NCBI GenBank assembly: GCA_030706065.1
Contig: JAUZPH010000061.1
Coordinates: 1-12,301, forward strand
From: Bacillota bacterium
GTDB taxonomy: Bacteria > Bacillota > Clostridia > Clostridiales > Clostridiaceae
Length of the DNA stretch: 12,301 nucleotides
Reading direction: 5' to 3'
This document shows positions 1-5,734 of this stretch, in pieces. The notes beneath the pieces were generated by a model. That model did not search any database, was not told the origin of the DNA, and saw nothing but the letters and a program-made list of their open reading frames with translations. Position numbers and translations under genes: made by a program. How positions within the stretch are numbered: position 1 is the stretch's first letter; every line of letters starts with the position of its first letter.

Positions 1-352
1 AACTTCTTGCAAGGAAATAGGTCAGAGCCGGTGCCAGTATATTGATGGCAGTACCGCTTACCACCTGATCGGCCCTCATTGTGATACTTGCAAAGGCATG
101 AAGCATGGAAAACAATCCTCCAGCCAAAGCCGAGGCAGCCAGAGAGATATATACGCCAGATGCCCCGGCCGACTGCCCCATCATCATTGTAACTATTGCT
201 CCGGCAAAAGCTCCTATTCCCAGAAGGCCTTCAAGTCCTATATTTACCACACCGCTTCTTTCACTGAAAAGCCCTCCCAATGCAATGATAAGCAGGGGAG
301 CCGTAAAGGCCACAGCGAGATTGACTATACTTACTATATTACTCCAGGACAT
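1..352 (-). CDS. Nucleoside/simple-sugar ABC transporter permease (second permease), 3' part cut off by window edge
   Basis: This is the N-terminal 117 codons of an inner-membrane permease of the BPD_transp_2 family (NupQ/YufQ type). It reads from ATG at 352 to the window edge without a stop. Residues about 13-60 are hydrophobic and carry the family signature around residues 30-46 (SERSGVVNIGLEGLLG). That signature is typical of the second permease of BmpA-dependent nucleoside importers. Further hydrophobic helices follow at about 64-88 and 98-115. The start lies inside the end of the upstream permease gene (14-bp overlap), so the two are probably translationally coupled, and the protein should form a heterodimeric channel with it. 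The family also covers sugar importers, so the substrate is inferred from the neighbouring BmpA-like lipoprotein. Confidence 0.9.
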   Translation of the reverse strand, partial: MSWSNIVSIVNLAVAFTAPLLIIALGGLFSERSGVVNIGLEGLLGIGAFAGAIVTMMMGQSAGASGVYISLAASALAGGLFSMLHAFASITMRADQVVSGTAINILAPALTYFLARS

Positions 353-1448
353 CTTTTCCTCTCTCCTTCCTTTTAAAAATTTTATTAATTCTGTTAAGCC
401 AGGTCTCAAGCATTAAGCTTGTGGCCGCAAAATATATTATTATGGCAACTATTATGGAAACAAGCTCATTGGGAACATCCGTAGCAGAAGTCATGAATAG
501 GCTCCCTGCGTTCATAATTCCAAATAAAAATGCAGAAAGCAGAACTCCGACTGGCGTATTTAGCCCAAGCAGAGCTACTGCAATACCGTCTATACCCTGG
601 GAAGGCAGACTTCCAATCTTCATATTTTCGGAATACCCGAGAAAGAAGGTCGCTCCGGCAAGGCCTGCCAAAGCTCCTGCTATCATCATCGAAAGAATCA
701 TATTTCTGCTCACTTTCATCCCTGCATATCTGGAAGCATGAATATTAAATCCTACCGCCTTGAGTTCATATCCAAAGGTGGTTTTTTCCAGTAACCACCA
801 TATCAGTATCACTGCCGCCAATGCCAGGAATAAACCTATATTCACATTTGAACCATGGAAAAACCCGGTAAGGCTGCTCAGCCTCAAGGATGAAGTGGAT
901 CTTATAACCTGTGATTCTGTTTCAAAACTTCCCTTCATATATATGGGAACAAAGTAATATACTGTCCAAAGGGCAATATAGTTCATCATTATAGTTGTTA
1001 CAACCTCATGAATTCTGTATCTTGCCTTGAATAAACCCGGGATAAAAGCCCACAATGCCCCTCCCAAAATTGATGCCGCCACTGCCAGCGGTACATGTAT
1101 ATATGCAGGAAAGGAAAGCTTTACGCCAACAATGCTGCCAAAAAAGCCGCCCATAAGCATCTGGCCTGCCGCTCCGATATTGAAAAGCCCCGTCCTGAAG
1201 GCAAAGGCAACGGAAAGCCCGGTGAGTATGAGAGTTGTCATATTGAGAAGTGTGTCCCCGAAGCGTTTATTGAACACTATCTCTTTCCAGTCTGTATTAT
1301 CTGAAACCGTTACCAAGAGCCCTGCGCCTCTCAAAAGTTCCCGATAGGCATCTACGGGGTTATGCCCTGTGACAAGCATTACAAGGGCACCGGTTACAAA
1401 ACCTAATACTACTGCCAAAATTGACACCAGAAACCTGTTTCTACCCAT
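339..1448 (-). CDS. Nucleoside/simple-sugar ABC transporter permease (first permease)
   Basis: A 369-residue polytopic membrane protein of the BPD_transp_2 family (NupP/YufP type). It opens with a basic residue-led transmembrane helix (residues about 5-28) and has about eight to ten hydrophobic segments overall. Around residues 84-102 it has the family motif FRTGLFNIGAAGQMLMGG, thought to contact the ATPase. The ATG at 1448 is supported by an AGGAGGAGG ribosome binding site that lies inside the end of the ATPase gene, and the two genes overlap by 8 bp. The 3' end overlaps the next permease by 14 bp. These overlaps indicate one transcript and coupled translation. Its length fits the family. 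With the lipoprotein and ATPase it should form a nucleoside importer, although substrate specificity is inferred. Confidence 0.93.
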   Translation of the reverse strand: MGRNRFLVSILAVVLGFVTGALVMLVTGHNPVDAYRELLRGAGLLVTVSDNTDWKEIVFNKRFGDTLLNMTTLILTGLSVAFAFRTGLFNIGAAGQMLMGGFFGSIVGVKLSFPAYIHVPLAVAASILGGALWAFIPGLFKARYRIHEVVTTIMMNYIALWTVYYFVPIYMKGSFETESQVIRSTSSLRLSSLTGFFHGSNVNIGLFLALAAVILIWWLLEKTTFGYELKAVGFNIHASRYAGMKVSRNMILSMMIAGALAGLAGATFFLGYSENMKIGSLPSQGIDGIAVALLGLNTPVGVLLSAFLFGIMNAGSLFMTSATDVPNELVSIIVAIIIYFAATSLMLETWLNRINKIFKRKERGKDVLE

Positions 1449-2964
1449 GCGACTTTCTTCCTCCTCCTGCCATCATAAGCCCCAGTTCATTCTCATTGGT
1501 TTTATCCGCATCAACAATACCTACAATTTCTCCGCCGTGAATAACTGCAATTCTATCGGAAAGATTCAGTATTTCATCCAGTTCCAGCGAGAATAACAGA
1601 ATAGTTTTCCCCTTATCCCGTTCCTCAAGAAGCCTTCTGTGGATATATTCTATGGCACCTACATCAAGTCCCCGCGTGGGCTGGGCTACTACCATAACCT
1701 CCGGGGACTTATCTACCTCCCTTGCTATGATAGCCTTCTGCTGATTGCCGCCAGACATGCTTCTTGCTCTTGTACAGCCGCCTTCGGCAGAACGGACATC
1801 GAACTGCTTTATCAGTTCCTCCGCATAGGAATGTATTACATCTCTTCTAAGGATACCGGCCCTGGAAAAAGGTTCTTTATAGTAATTTCCAAGGATTATA
1901 TTGTCTTCAAGAGTAAAATCCAATACAAGGCCATACTTGTGCCTGTCTTCCGGTATATGTCCCAGTCCCTTTTCGCTTCTGGCCCTTATTGACAATCTGC
2001 TTATATCGGTTCCATTTATTGATATATTTCCCGACTCTATATCTCTTAACCCGGTTATTGCCTCAATAAGTTCTGTCTGGCCATTGCCTTCTATCCCTGC
2101 AATGCCCAGAATCTCACCACTTCTAACTGAAAGGGTAACCTCTTTAACAGCCGTGATTCCTCTGCTTCCCATAACATTTAATTTATCGGTTTTAAATACC
2201 TCTTTACCGAAACGAGACGGCTTCTTTTCAACCTTGAAGCTTACATGCCTTCCCACCATCATTTCCGCCATCTTTTCCTCGGTGGTTTCCTTTACATTGA
2301 CGGTAGCAATGGAACGCCCTTTGCGTATTACCGTGCAGCGGTCTGCCACTGCTTTTATTTCTCTCAGCTTGTGGGTTATCAGCAGTATGGTCTTACCTTC
2401 AGCTGCCATGCTTCTCATAACCGCCATAAGTTCTTGAATTTCCTGTGGTGTCAGTACAGCCGTAGGTTCATCAAAAATCAGTATTTCAGATTCCCGATAC
2501 AGCATCTTTAGTATCTCGACCCTCTGCTGCATACCTACTGAGATATCTTCAATCTTCGCATTCGGATCCACACTTAGCTTGTATCTATCGGATAACTCCT
2601 TTATTCGCTTTGACGCTGTTTGAATATCAATTTTTCCTTTTCTAACCTTTTCAATTCCAAGAATTATATTTTCCGTCACTGTGAAATTGTGGATAAGCTT
2701 GAAGTGTTGATGCACCATCCCAATGCCCAGATCATTTGCTGCATTGGGATTTGTAATTTTAACTTCTTTGCCTCTGACTTTGATAATACCGGCTTCCGGT
2801 TGATAAAGCCCAAACAATACCGACATCAAAGTGGATTTCCCGGCACCATTTTCTCCGAGTAATGCGTGTATCTCACCAGGTTTGACCTGAAGCGTAATAT
2901 CATCGTTTGCAACTATTCCAGAAAACTCCTTACGGATGTTCAGCATCTCTATAATGTATTCCAT
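1441..2964 (-). CDS. ABC transporter ATP-binding protein with two nucleotide-binding domains (nucleoside importer type)
   Basis: A 507-residue tandem ATPase of the RbsA/YufO (NupO) type that powers the two permeases. The first domain has Walker A GENGAGKST at residues 37-45, signature SVGMQQ at 142-147, Walker B ending FDEP near 165 and a switch histidine near 198. In the second domain the Walker A is degenerate (EGNGQTEL, 292-299, no lysine), the signature MSGGNQQ is intact near 402-409, and the Walker B reads VVAQPTRGLD near 425-434 with Q where the catalytic E is expected. This asymmetry is normal for the family. I chose the ATG at 2964 because GGAGGTG (2970-2976) lies 5 bp upstream. An in-frame ATG at 2991 would add nine residues but overruns that ribosome binding site. 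It is separated from the lipoprotein gene by a hairpin attenuator. Confidence 0.95.
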   Translation of the reverse strand: MEYIIEMLNIRKEFSGIVANDDITLQVKPGEIHALLGENGAGKSTLMSVLFGLYQPEAGIIKVRGKEVKITNPNAANDLGIGMVHQHFKLIHNFTVTENIILGIEKVRKGKIDIQTASKRIKELSDRYKLSVDPNAKIEDISVGMQQRVEILKMLYRESEILIFDEPTAVLTPQEIQELMAVMRSMAAEGKTILLITHKLREIKAVADRCTVIRKGRSIATVNVKETTEEKMAEMMVGRHVSFKVEKKPSRFGKEVFKTDKLNVMGSRGITAVKEVTLSVRSGEILGIAGIEGNGQTELIEAITGLRDIESGNISINGTDISRLSIRARSEKGLGHIPEDRHKYGLVLDFTLEDNIILGNYYKEPFSRAGILRRDVIHSYAEELIKQFDVRSAEGGCTRARSMSGGNQQKAIIAREVDKSPEVMVVAQPTRGLDVGAIEYIHRRLLEERDKGKTILLFSLELDEILNLSDRIAVIHGGEIVGIVDADKTNENELGLMMAGGGRKSHG

Positions 2965-2969
2965 GTCTT

Positions 2970-2976
2970 CACCTCC
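2970..2976 (-). promoter_or_regulatory. Ribosome binding site deciding the start of the ABC ATPase
   Basis: On the minus strand the sequence reads GGAGGTG, 5 bp before ATG 2964. It lies inside the longer reading frame that begins at 2991, which is the reason for preferring the shorter protein. Confidence 0.75.
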
Positions 2977-2997
2977 ATGGCAAATAGTCATATTCTT

Positions 2998-3036
2998 AAA
3001 AAAGGAAAACAGGCCTTTTCAGGTTTCTGTTTTCCT
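2998..3036 (-). terminator. Intercistronic hairpin with U-run between lipoprotein and ATPase genes (partial terminator/attenuator)
   Basis: The 10-bp arms AGGAAAACAG (3003-3012) and CTGTTTTCCT (3027-3036) are perfectly complementary. A further CCT/AGG pairing with a TTTC loop sits inside. On the minus strand the hairpin begins 11 bp after the lipoprotein stop and is followed by six U residues (complement of 2998-3003). This is a good intrinsic terminator, but the downstream ATPase and permease genes lack an obvious promoter of their own. Partial read-through would give high binding-protein and low membrane-component expression, a common arrangement in ABC importer operons. The hairpin is seen directly; the attenuation role is inferred. 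Confidence 0.75.
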
Positions 3037-3047
3037 CTTACATCTAT

Positions 3048-4139
3048 TTACTTAACAAATGCATCCAGTTCAGCCTGAGTCTTTGGAACAACTATTTTCC
3101 CTGAAACTATATCCGCACTTACCTTGTCAAGGCTTGAAACCACCCCTGCTGCAAGGTTCGGATTTTGTGCAGGTATACCCACTCCATTATCCTTCAGAGA
3201 AAGGGTAATAACCTGGCCTCCGGGAAACTTGTTGTTTAATCTGGCATCAATGTAATTGTAGGCAGCTACGTCTATTCTCTTCATAGCGGAAGTCAAGGTT
3301 ACGGACTTGTTGCTGGCCTTGTCATATACTCCATCGTTAAACTGGTCAACGTCCACTCCAATTACCCACACACTGCTGCCGCTCTGTGCCCTCTGTTTTG
3401 CCTCATTAAAAACCCCTACACCTACTCCGCCCGCTGCATGAAATATAATGTCCGCACCTTTTCCATACATGCCCGCAGCCAGTGTCTGACCCGCTGAAAC
3501 CTGATCAAAGGTTCCCTGGTATACATAATCGACTATTTGAGCTTTGGTTCCCATGTTTTTATTTGCATAGGCTACACCAGCCTGGTAGCCAAAGCCATAC
3601 CTTTGAACCGGAGGAATCTCCATCCCTCCTACAAATCCCAGTTTATTGCTCTTTGTAGAAAGTGCCGCAGTAACACCGGCCATAAATCCTGCTTCCTGTT
3701 CGCTGAAAAACACACATACTACATTGTCGTGCTTGACAAAATTAGTGTTATCCTTGGTGTGAGTCTGCCCGTCGATAAGAACAAAGGCGGCATCCTTATG
3801 TGCGTCCGCTGAAGTATTTACAGCGGTTTCAAACTTATAGCCAGGTGTTACAATTATCTTGTAGCCGGTGTCGTATAAATCATTAATTGTGTTTATGTAG
3901 TCCGTTTCCACCTGTCCCGGCGGCTGAAGATATTTTATATCAATGGTACCTTTGTCCGCCTGATATTTCTTTATTCCTTCCCAGGTACCCTGATTAAAGG
4001 ATTTGTCGTCTATTGTCCCGGAATCAGTGGCCATACCAACTTTTACCTTGCCCGTTCCGCCACTCTTACTGGTGCAGCCCGCAAAAAATGAGGCAGCCAC
4101 CGCACCGGTTAAAAATACAGCCAATAGTCTTTTTTTCAT
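3048..4139 (-). CDS. BmpA/Med-family nucleoside-binding lipoprotein (ABC transporter substrate-binding protein)
   Basis: A 363-residue extracytoplasmic lipoprotein. The N terminus is a lipoprotein signal: KKR at residues 2-4, a hydrophobic stretch at 5-20, and lipobox FAGC with the acylated cysteine at 22, followed by a Ser/Gly/Thr/Lys-rich linker. The mature part starts with the family signature around residues 35-52 (GMATDSGTIDDKSFNQG). Later motifs such as GFVGGMEIPPVQRYGFGYQAG and ADIIFHAAGGVGVGVF are typical of the BmpA/PnrA (Bmp, PF02608) family, whose characterised members bind purine or other nucleosides. ATG 4139 is preceded by GGAGGT eight or nine bases upstream. It is the first gene of the importer operon and is followed by the hairpin at 2998-3036. 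The specific nucleoside bound cannot be read from sequence. Confidence 0.95.
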   Translation of the reverse strand: MKKRLLAVFLTGAVAASFFAGCTSKSGGTGKVKVGMATDSGTIDDKSFNQGTWEGIKKYQADKGTIDIKYLQPPGQVETDYINTINDLYDTGYKIIVTPGYKFETAVNTSADAHKDAAFVLIDGQTHTKDNTNFVKHDNVVCVFFSEQEAGFMAGVTAALSTKSNKLGFVGGMEIPPVQRYGFGYQAGVAYANKNMGTKAQIVDYVYQGTFDQVSAGQTLAAGMYGKGADIIFHAAGGVGVGVFNEAKQRAQSGSSVWVIGVDVDQFNDGVYDKASNKSVTLTSAMKRIDVAAYNYIDARLNNKFPGGQVITLSLKDNGVGIPAQNPNLAAGVVSSLDKVSADIVSGKIVVPKTQAELDAFVK

Positions 4140-4259
4140 CTGTTCCTTACCTCCAACTTTGGATTTTCACATCTCTCGAATTTCCTGATAAGATAATGCT
4201 GAGCGTTATTTGATATCCCGCTGTATTTGTTATTATGTGTTAAATTTTGATTTTTATTT

Positions 4260-4289
4260 AGTATATAGCTGCGGAAATTTATATTTTAA
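4260..4289 (-). promoter_or_regulatory. Candidate vegetative-type promoter for the nucleoside importer operon
   Basis: On the minus strand a -10-like TATACT (4260-4265) follows a weak -35-like TTAAAA (4284-4289) with an 18-bp spacer. The -35 lies inside repeat copy 1. Transcription would begin near 4253, giving a leader of about 115 nt. The match is only moderate (5/6 and 4/6) in A/T-rich DNA, so this is a tentative call. Confidence 0.25.
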
Positions 4290-4361
4290 TCTATCACCTT
4301 CGAAAAATCGGTGAAGATTCGATATTTTCTCAGGCGAATACTTTAAGGTTTAAATTTCCGC
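4271..4361 (+). repeat. Palindromic MITE-like repeat, copy 1 (91 bp)
   Basis: It is bounded by the inverted ends GCGGAAATTTA and TAAATTTCCGC. Inside, AATCT-a-TCACC pairs with GGTGAAGATT (4289-4320 region), making a strong central hairpin. It is followed by ATCTGTATAGCT and then by copy 2, so copies 1 and 2 form a direct tandem with a 103-bp period. No coding capacity is seen. Confidence 0.85.
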
Positions 4362-4373
4362 ATCTGTATAGCT

Positions 4374-4463
4374 GCGGAAATTTATAATTTAATCTATCAC
4401 CTTCAAAAAATCGTTGAAGATTCGATATTTTTTCAGGTGAATTATTAGGGTTTAAATTTCCGC
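4374..4463 (+). repeat. Palindromic MITE-like repeat, copy 2 (90 bp)
   Basis: A near-identical tandem copy of the element at 4271-4361. The ends GCGGAAATTTA and TTAAATTTCCGC are preserved. Internal differences (for example CTTCAAAAAATCGTTGAAG instead of CTTCGAAAAATCGGTGAAG) weaken the original TCACC/GGTGA pairing but create a compensating CTTCA/TGAAG pairing. This suggests the hairpin may be maintained. Confidence 0.85.
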
Positions 4464-4553
4464 ATCTGTAGAGTTAGACAACCAAAATTTTATTTATCCA
4501 AATCAGGATGAAAAATTCCTGTTAAAGGAGCAGCAATAGAAAATCTCACATAA

Positions 4554-4593
4554 AATAAAACAACACATAAGAAACCTTATGTGTTGTTTTATT
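4554..4593. terminator. Strong hairpin terminator, 18-bp stem with AAAC loop
   Basis: Arms 4554-4571 and 4576-4593 are perfectly complementary around the loop AAAC (4572-4575). The A-rich left arm and T-rich right arm make it usable in both directions. On the minus strand it follows the 23-codon gene directly, and its first two bases are the last two of that gene's TAA stop codon, so it is best read as that gene's terminator. It would also insulate the importer operon from upstream transcription. Confidence 0.85.
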
Positions 4594-4663
4594 ATTTCTT
4601 CTTTGAACCCTTGTCTTTTCCCTTCTTGGTGGATCCGCTCTTGCTCTTACCCTTATCCGGCAT
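4592..4663 (-). CDS. Lysine-rich 23-residue microprotein, function unknown
   Basis: I do not recognise this gene, but it has every sign of being real. ATG 4663 is preceded by a perfect AGGAGG with an 8-base spacer. The frame runs 23 codons to TAA at 4592, and an 18-bp terminator follows at once. The product contains ten lysines, four glycines, four serines, one threonine, two aspartates, one proline and no hydrophobic residue apart from the initiator Met. It begins MPDKGKSKSGS and ends GSKKK, with a net charge of about +8. It is therefore predicted to be disordered and could bind nucleic acid, anionic polymer or membrane surface. It stands alone between the importer and thioesterase genes. 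A candidate sigma-E-like promoter lies 30-60 bp upstream. A role in spores is only a guess from context. It is too short for standard gene callers. Confidence 0.65.
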   Translation of the reverse strand: MPDKGKSKSGSTKKGKDKGSKKK

Positions 4664-4696
4664 GGCTTTTGCCTCCTTTAAAATAAAATATAATAA

Positions 4697-4725
4697 AATC
4701 TATGAGCCTACAAGGGACTTTATTC
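4697..4725 (-). promoter_or_regulatory. Candidate sigma-E-like (mother-cell sporulation) promoter of the microprotein
   Basis: On the minus strand GAATAAA (4719-4725) and CATAGATT (4697-4704) are separated by 14 bp. From general knowledge of Bacillus/Clostridium sigma-E promoters (about KMATATT, 14 bp, CATACAHT), the -10 matches 7 of 8 and the -35 matches 5 of 7. The spacing is right, and it would leave a leader of about 25-30 nt before ATG 4663 that includes the full ribosome binding site. It could still be chance in A/T-rich DNA. Confidence 0.3.
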
Positions 4726-4966
4726 ATGAAACACCAGGTTAATTTATTCTTATACCCGGCTCTTGTGTACTCATAGCATAGTATTTTAATCAAAGCTCCC
4801 TTGGCAATTCCACTATATAAAAAATATTTGAATATTCAAAAATTTAGCTTATGTTAATTCTACCATATATGTCATTAATTATCCAGACTTTTCTAAAATT
4901 TCTGGCTACTATGCAAATATTATGGAAAAATCAAAGAGATATAGATGCAAATCATGTGCTGCAGTT

Positions 4967-5142
4967 GCGGAAATTTAAACCTTTAGTATTCGCCTTCAAA
5001 AATATCGAATCCTCACCAATCTTTCCGGATGTAAAATTTCATCCTATTTTTCGGATAAAATATCCAATCTTCACGGATTTTTATCCGACAGTTTAAAAGA
5101 AATTTTACATCCAAGGCGATAAATTCAGAAATTAATTTCCTC
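4967..5142 (-). repeat. Palindromic MITE-like repeat, copy 3, inverted and split by an inserted element
   Basis: The left part (4967-5026) matches the reverse complement of copy 1 from its GCGGAAATTTAAACC end through the central CGAATC-TCACC region. The right part (5113-5142, AAGGCGATAAATTC to AATTTCCTC) matches the remaining end of the same reverse complement. Removing 5027-5112 leaves exactly 90 bp, the length of copy 2. The right end is diverged (CCTC for CCGC). The flanks differ from those of copies 1 and 2, so the element boundaries are well defined. Confidence 0.75.
5027..5112. repeat. 86-bp palindromic element inserted in repeat copy 3
   Basis: Perfect 14-bp terminal inverted repeats GGATGTAAAATTTC (5027-5040) and GAAATTTTACATCC (5099-5112) enclose an inner 10-bp inverted repeat TCGGATAAAA (5051-5060) / TTTTATCCGA (5079-5088). 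It has no coding capacity. Its core (5057-5082) contains AAAATATC, AATCTTCAC and GATTTTT in the same order and spacing as the core of the 90-bp repeat, so the two are probably distant relatives. It interrupts copy 3 cleanly between C5026 and A5113. Confidence 0.75.
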
Positions 5143-5161
5143 ATCAAAATCCCAAGAAATT

Positions 5162-5578
5162 TTATTTTAATGATTCGAACCTTTCCCATATATCCGGAAA
5201 GGCCTTTTTGAGATTGATTATCTTGAACCTCTCACTATCTACAAAGGTTTGAACCGTATGCCCCTTCGCCAGCACCTTCCCATCGTTTTTCCTGACAGCC
5301 TCATAATGGAGCTGCACCTTGACAGGGCTCAATTCCTCCAGCTTAGTTTCTATTTGTATTTCATCGCCATATCTTGCACCCTCAATATACTTGCATTGGG
5401 TTTCAACTAAAGGCATCATTATGCCTATGGATTCCATATCTGCGTACCTCATGCCTATTCCTGCTATAAAATCCTCTCTGGCAGCCTCAAAATATACATA
5501 ATAATTTGAGTGATGAACCACACCCATCTGATCTGTTTCCGCATATCTCACCTTTAGTTCAGTAGTACTTTTATACAT
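5162..5578 (-). CDS. YbgC/FadM-type hot-dog acyl-CoA thioesterase
   Basis: A 138-residue cytoplasmic protein of the 4-hydroxybenzoyl-CoA thioesterase (4HBT, hot-dog fold) family, which hydrolyses acyl-CoA thioesters. The family active-site region is at residues 11-36: RYAETDQMGVVHHSNYYVYF, with Asp16 as the expected catalytic acid and the HHSNYY stretch leading into the long central helix (EAARED). The later strands (residues about 70-115) fit the fold, and the length is usual for the family. I chose ATG 5578 because GAGGGAAGG sits just upstream. An in-frame TTG at 5599 would add seven residues but has no good ribosome binding site. It is monocistronic, separated from the YheC/D operon by the terminator at 5643-5668. 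The exact acyl substrate is not predictable. Confidence 0.9.
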   Translation of the reverse strand: MYKSTTELKVRYAETDQMGVVHHSNYYVYFEAAREDFIAGIGMRYADMESIGIMMPLVETQCKYIEGARYGDEIQIETKLEELSPVKVQLHYEAVRKNDGKVLAKGHTVQTFVDSERFKIINLKKAFPDIWERFESLK

Positions 5579-5642
5579 AACCTTCCCTCTTTCCTGCAAT
5601 CATCTTTACAGCCATTTATCTATAATTTTATACCTTAAAAGA

Positions 5643-5668
5643 TAAAAAAACCAGCTTTTTAAAGCTGG
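5643..5668 (-). terminator. Intrinsic terminator of the YheC/D operon
   Basis: On the minus strand CCAGCTTT (5661-5668) pairs with AAAGCTGG (5651-5658) around a 2-nt centre and is followed by seven U residues (complement of 5644-5650). It lies 67 bp after the stop of the last YheC/D gene and closes that operon before the thioesterase gene. Confidence 0.88.
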
Positions 5669-5734
5669 CCTTTCTACTGCATATTGAATTTTACTATCTG
5701 ATATTCTCGAAAAATCGGAAAGTCAGTTAATCCT

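Larger units (their letters stand above)
4140..4591. other. Intergenic region upstream of the nucleoside importer operon (452 bp)
   Basis: No gene is visible here. Going leftward to rightward it holds the importer leader (4140-4260), two tandem palindromic repeats (4271-4361 and 4374-4463), an A/T-rich spacer (4464-4553), and most of the terminator of the small minus-strand gene (4554-4593). I looked in the leader for conserved purine-riboswitch core elements and did not find them. Confidence 0.7.
4664..5161. other. Intergenic region between the microprotein and thioesterase genes (498 bp)
   Basis: No convincing gene. The left part (4664-4740) carries the microprotein's ribosome binding site and a candidate promoter. 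4741-4966 is A/T-rich DNA in which I see nothing definite. 4967-5142 is an inverted copy of the palindromic repeat interrupted by a second palindromic element. An 81-codon plus-strand frame at 4851-5096 runs through the repeats, has no ribosome binding site, and is rejected. Confidence 0.65.

Noticed and set aside
1901..2437. Plus-strand open frame of 178 codons
   Set aside because: It is antisense to the ABC ATPase, which has full Walker and signature motifs. It is a shadow frame without its own start signals.
4140..4260. Purine-type riboswitch upstream of the nucleoside-binding lipoprotein
   Set aside because: It would be expected for a nucleoside importer, but I could not find the conserved purine-riboswitch junction sequences or a terminator/antiterminator pair in the leader.
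4271..4463. Possible CRISPR array
   Set aside because: There are only two tandem units of about 90 bp, each itself palindromic and separated by 12 bp. CRISPR repeats are shorter, with unique spacers of similar size, and no cas gene is present.
4592..4663. The lysine-rich microprotein as a graspetide precursor for the nearby ATP-grasp proteins
   Set aside because: It has Lys, Ser and Thr donors but only two Asp acceptors and no leader-like part. It is separated from the ATP-grasp operon by the thioesterase gene and two terminators, and YheC/D is not a known graspetide ligase group.
4851..5096. Plus-strand open frame of 81 codons in the intergenic region
   Set aside because: It runs through two palindromic repeat elements and has no ribosome binding site or recognisable protein.
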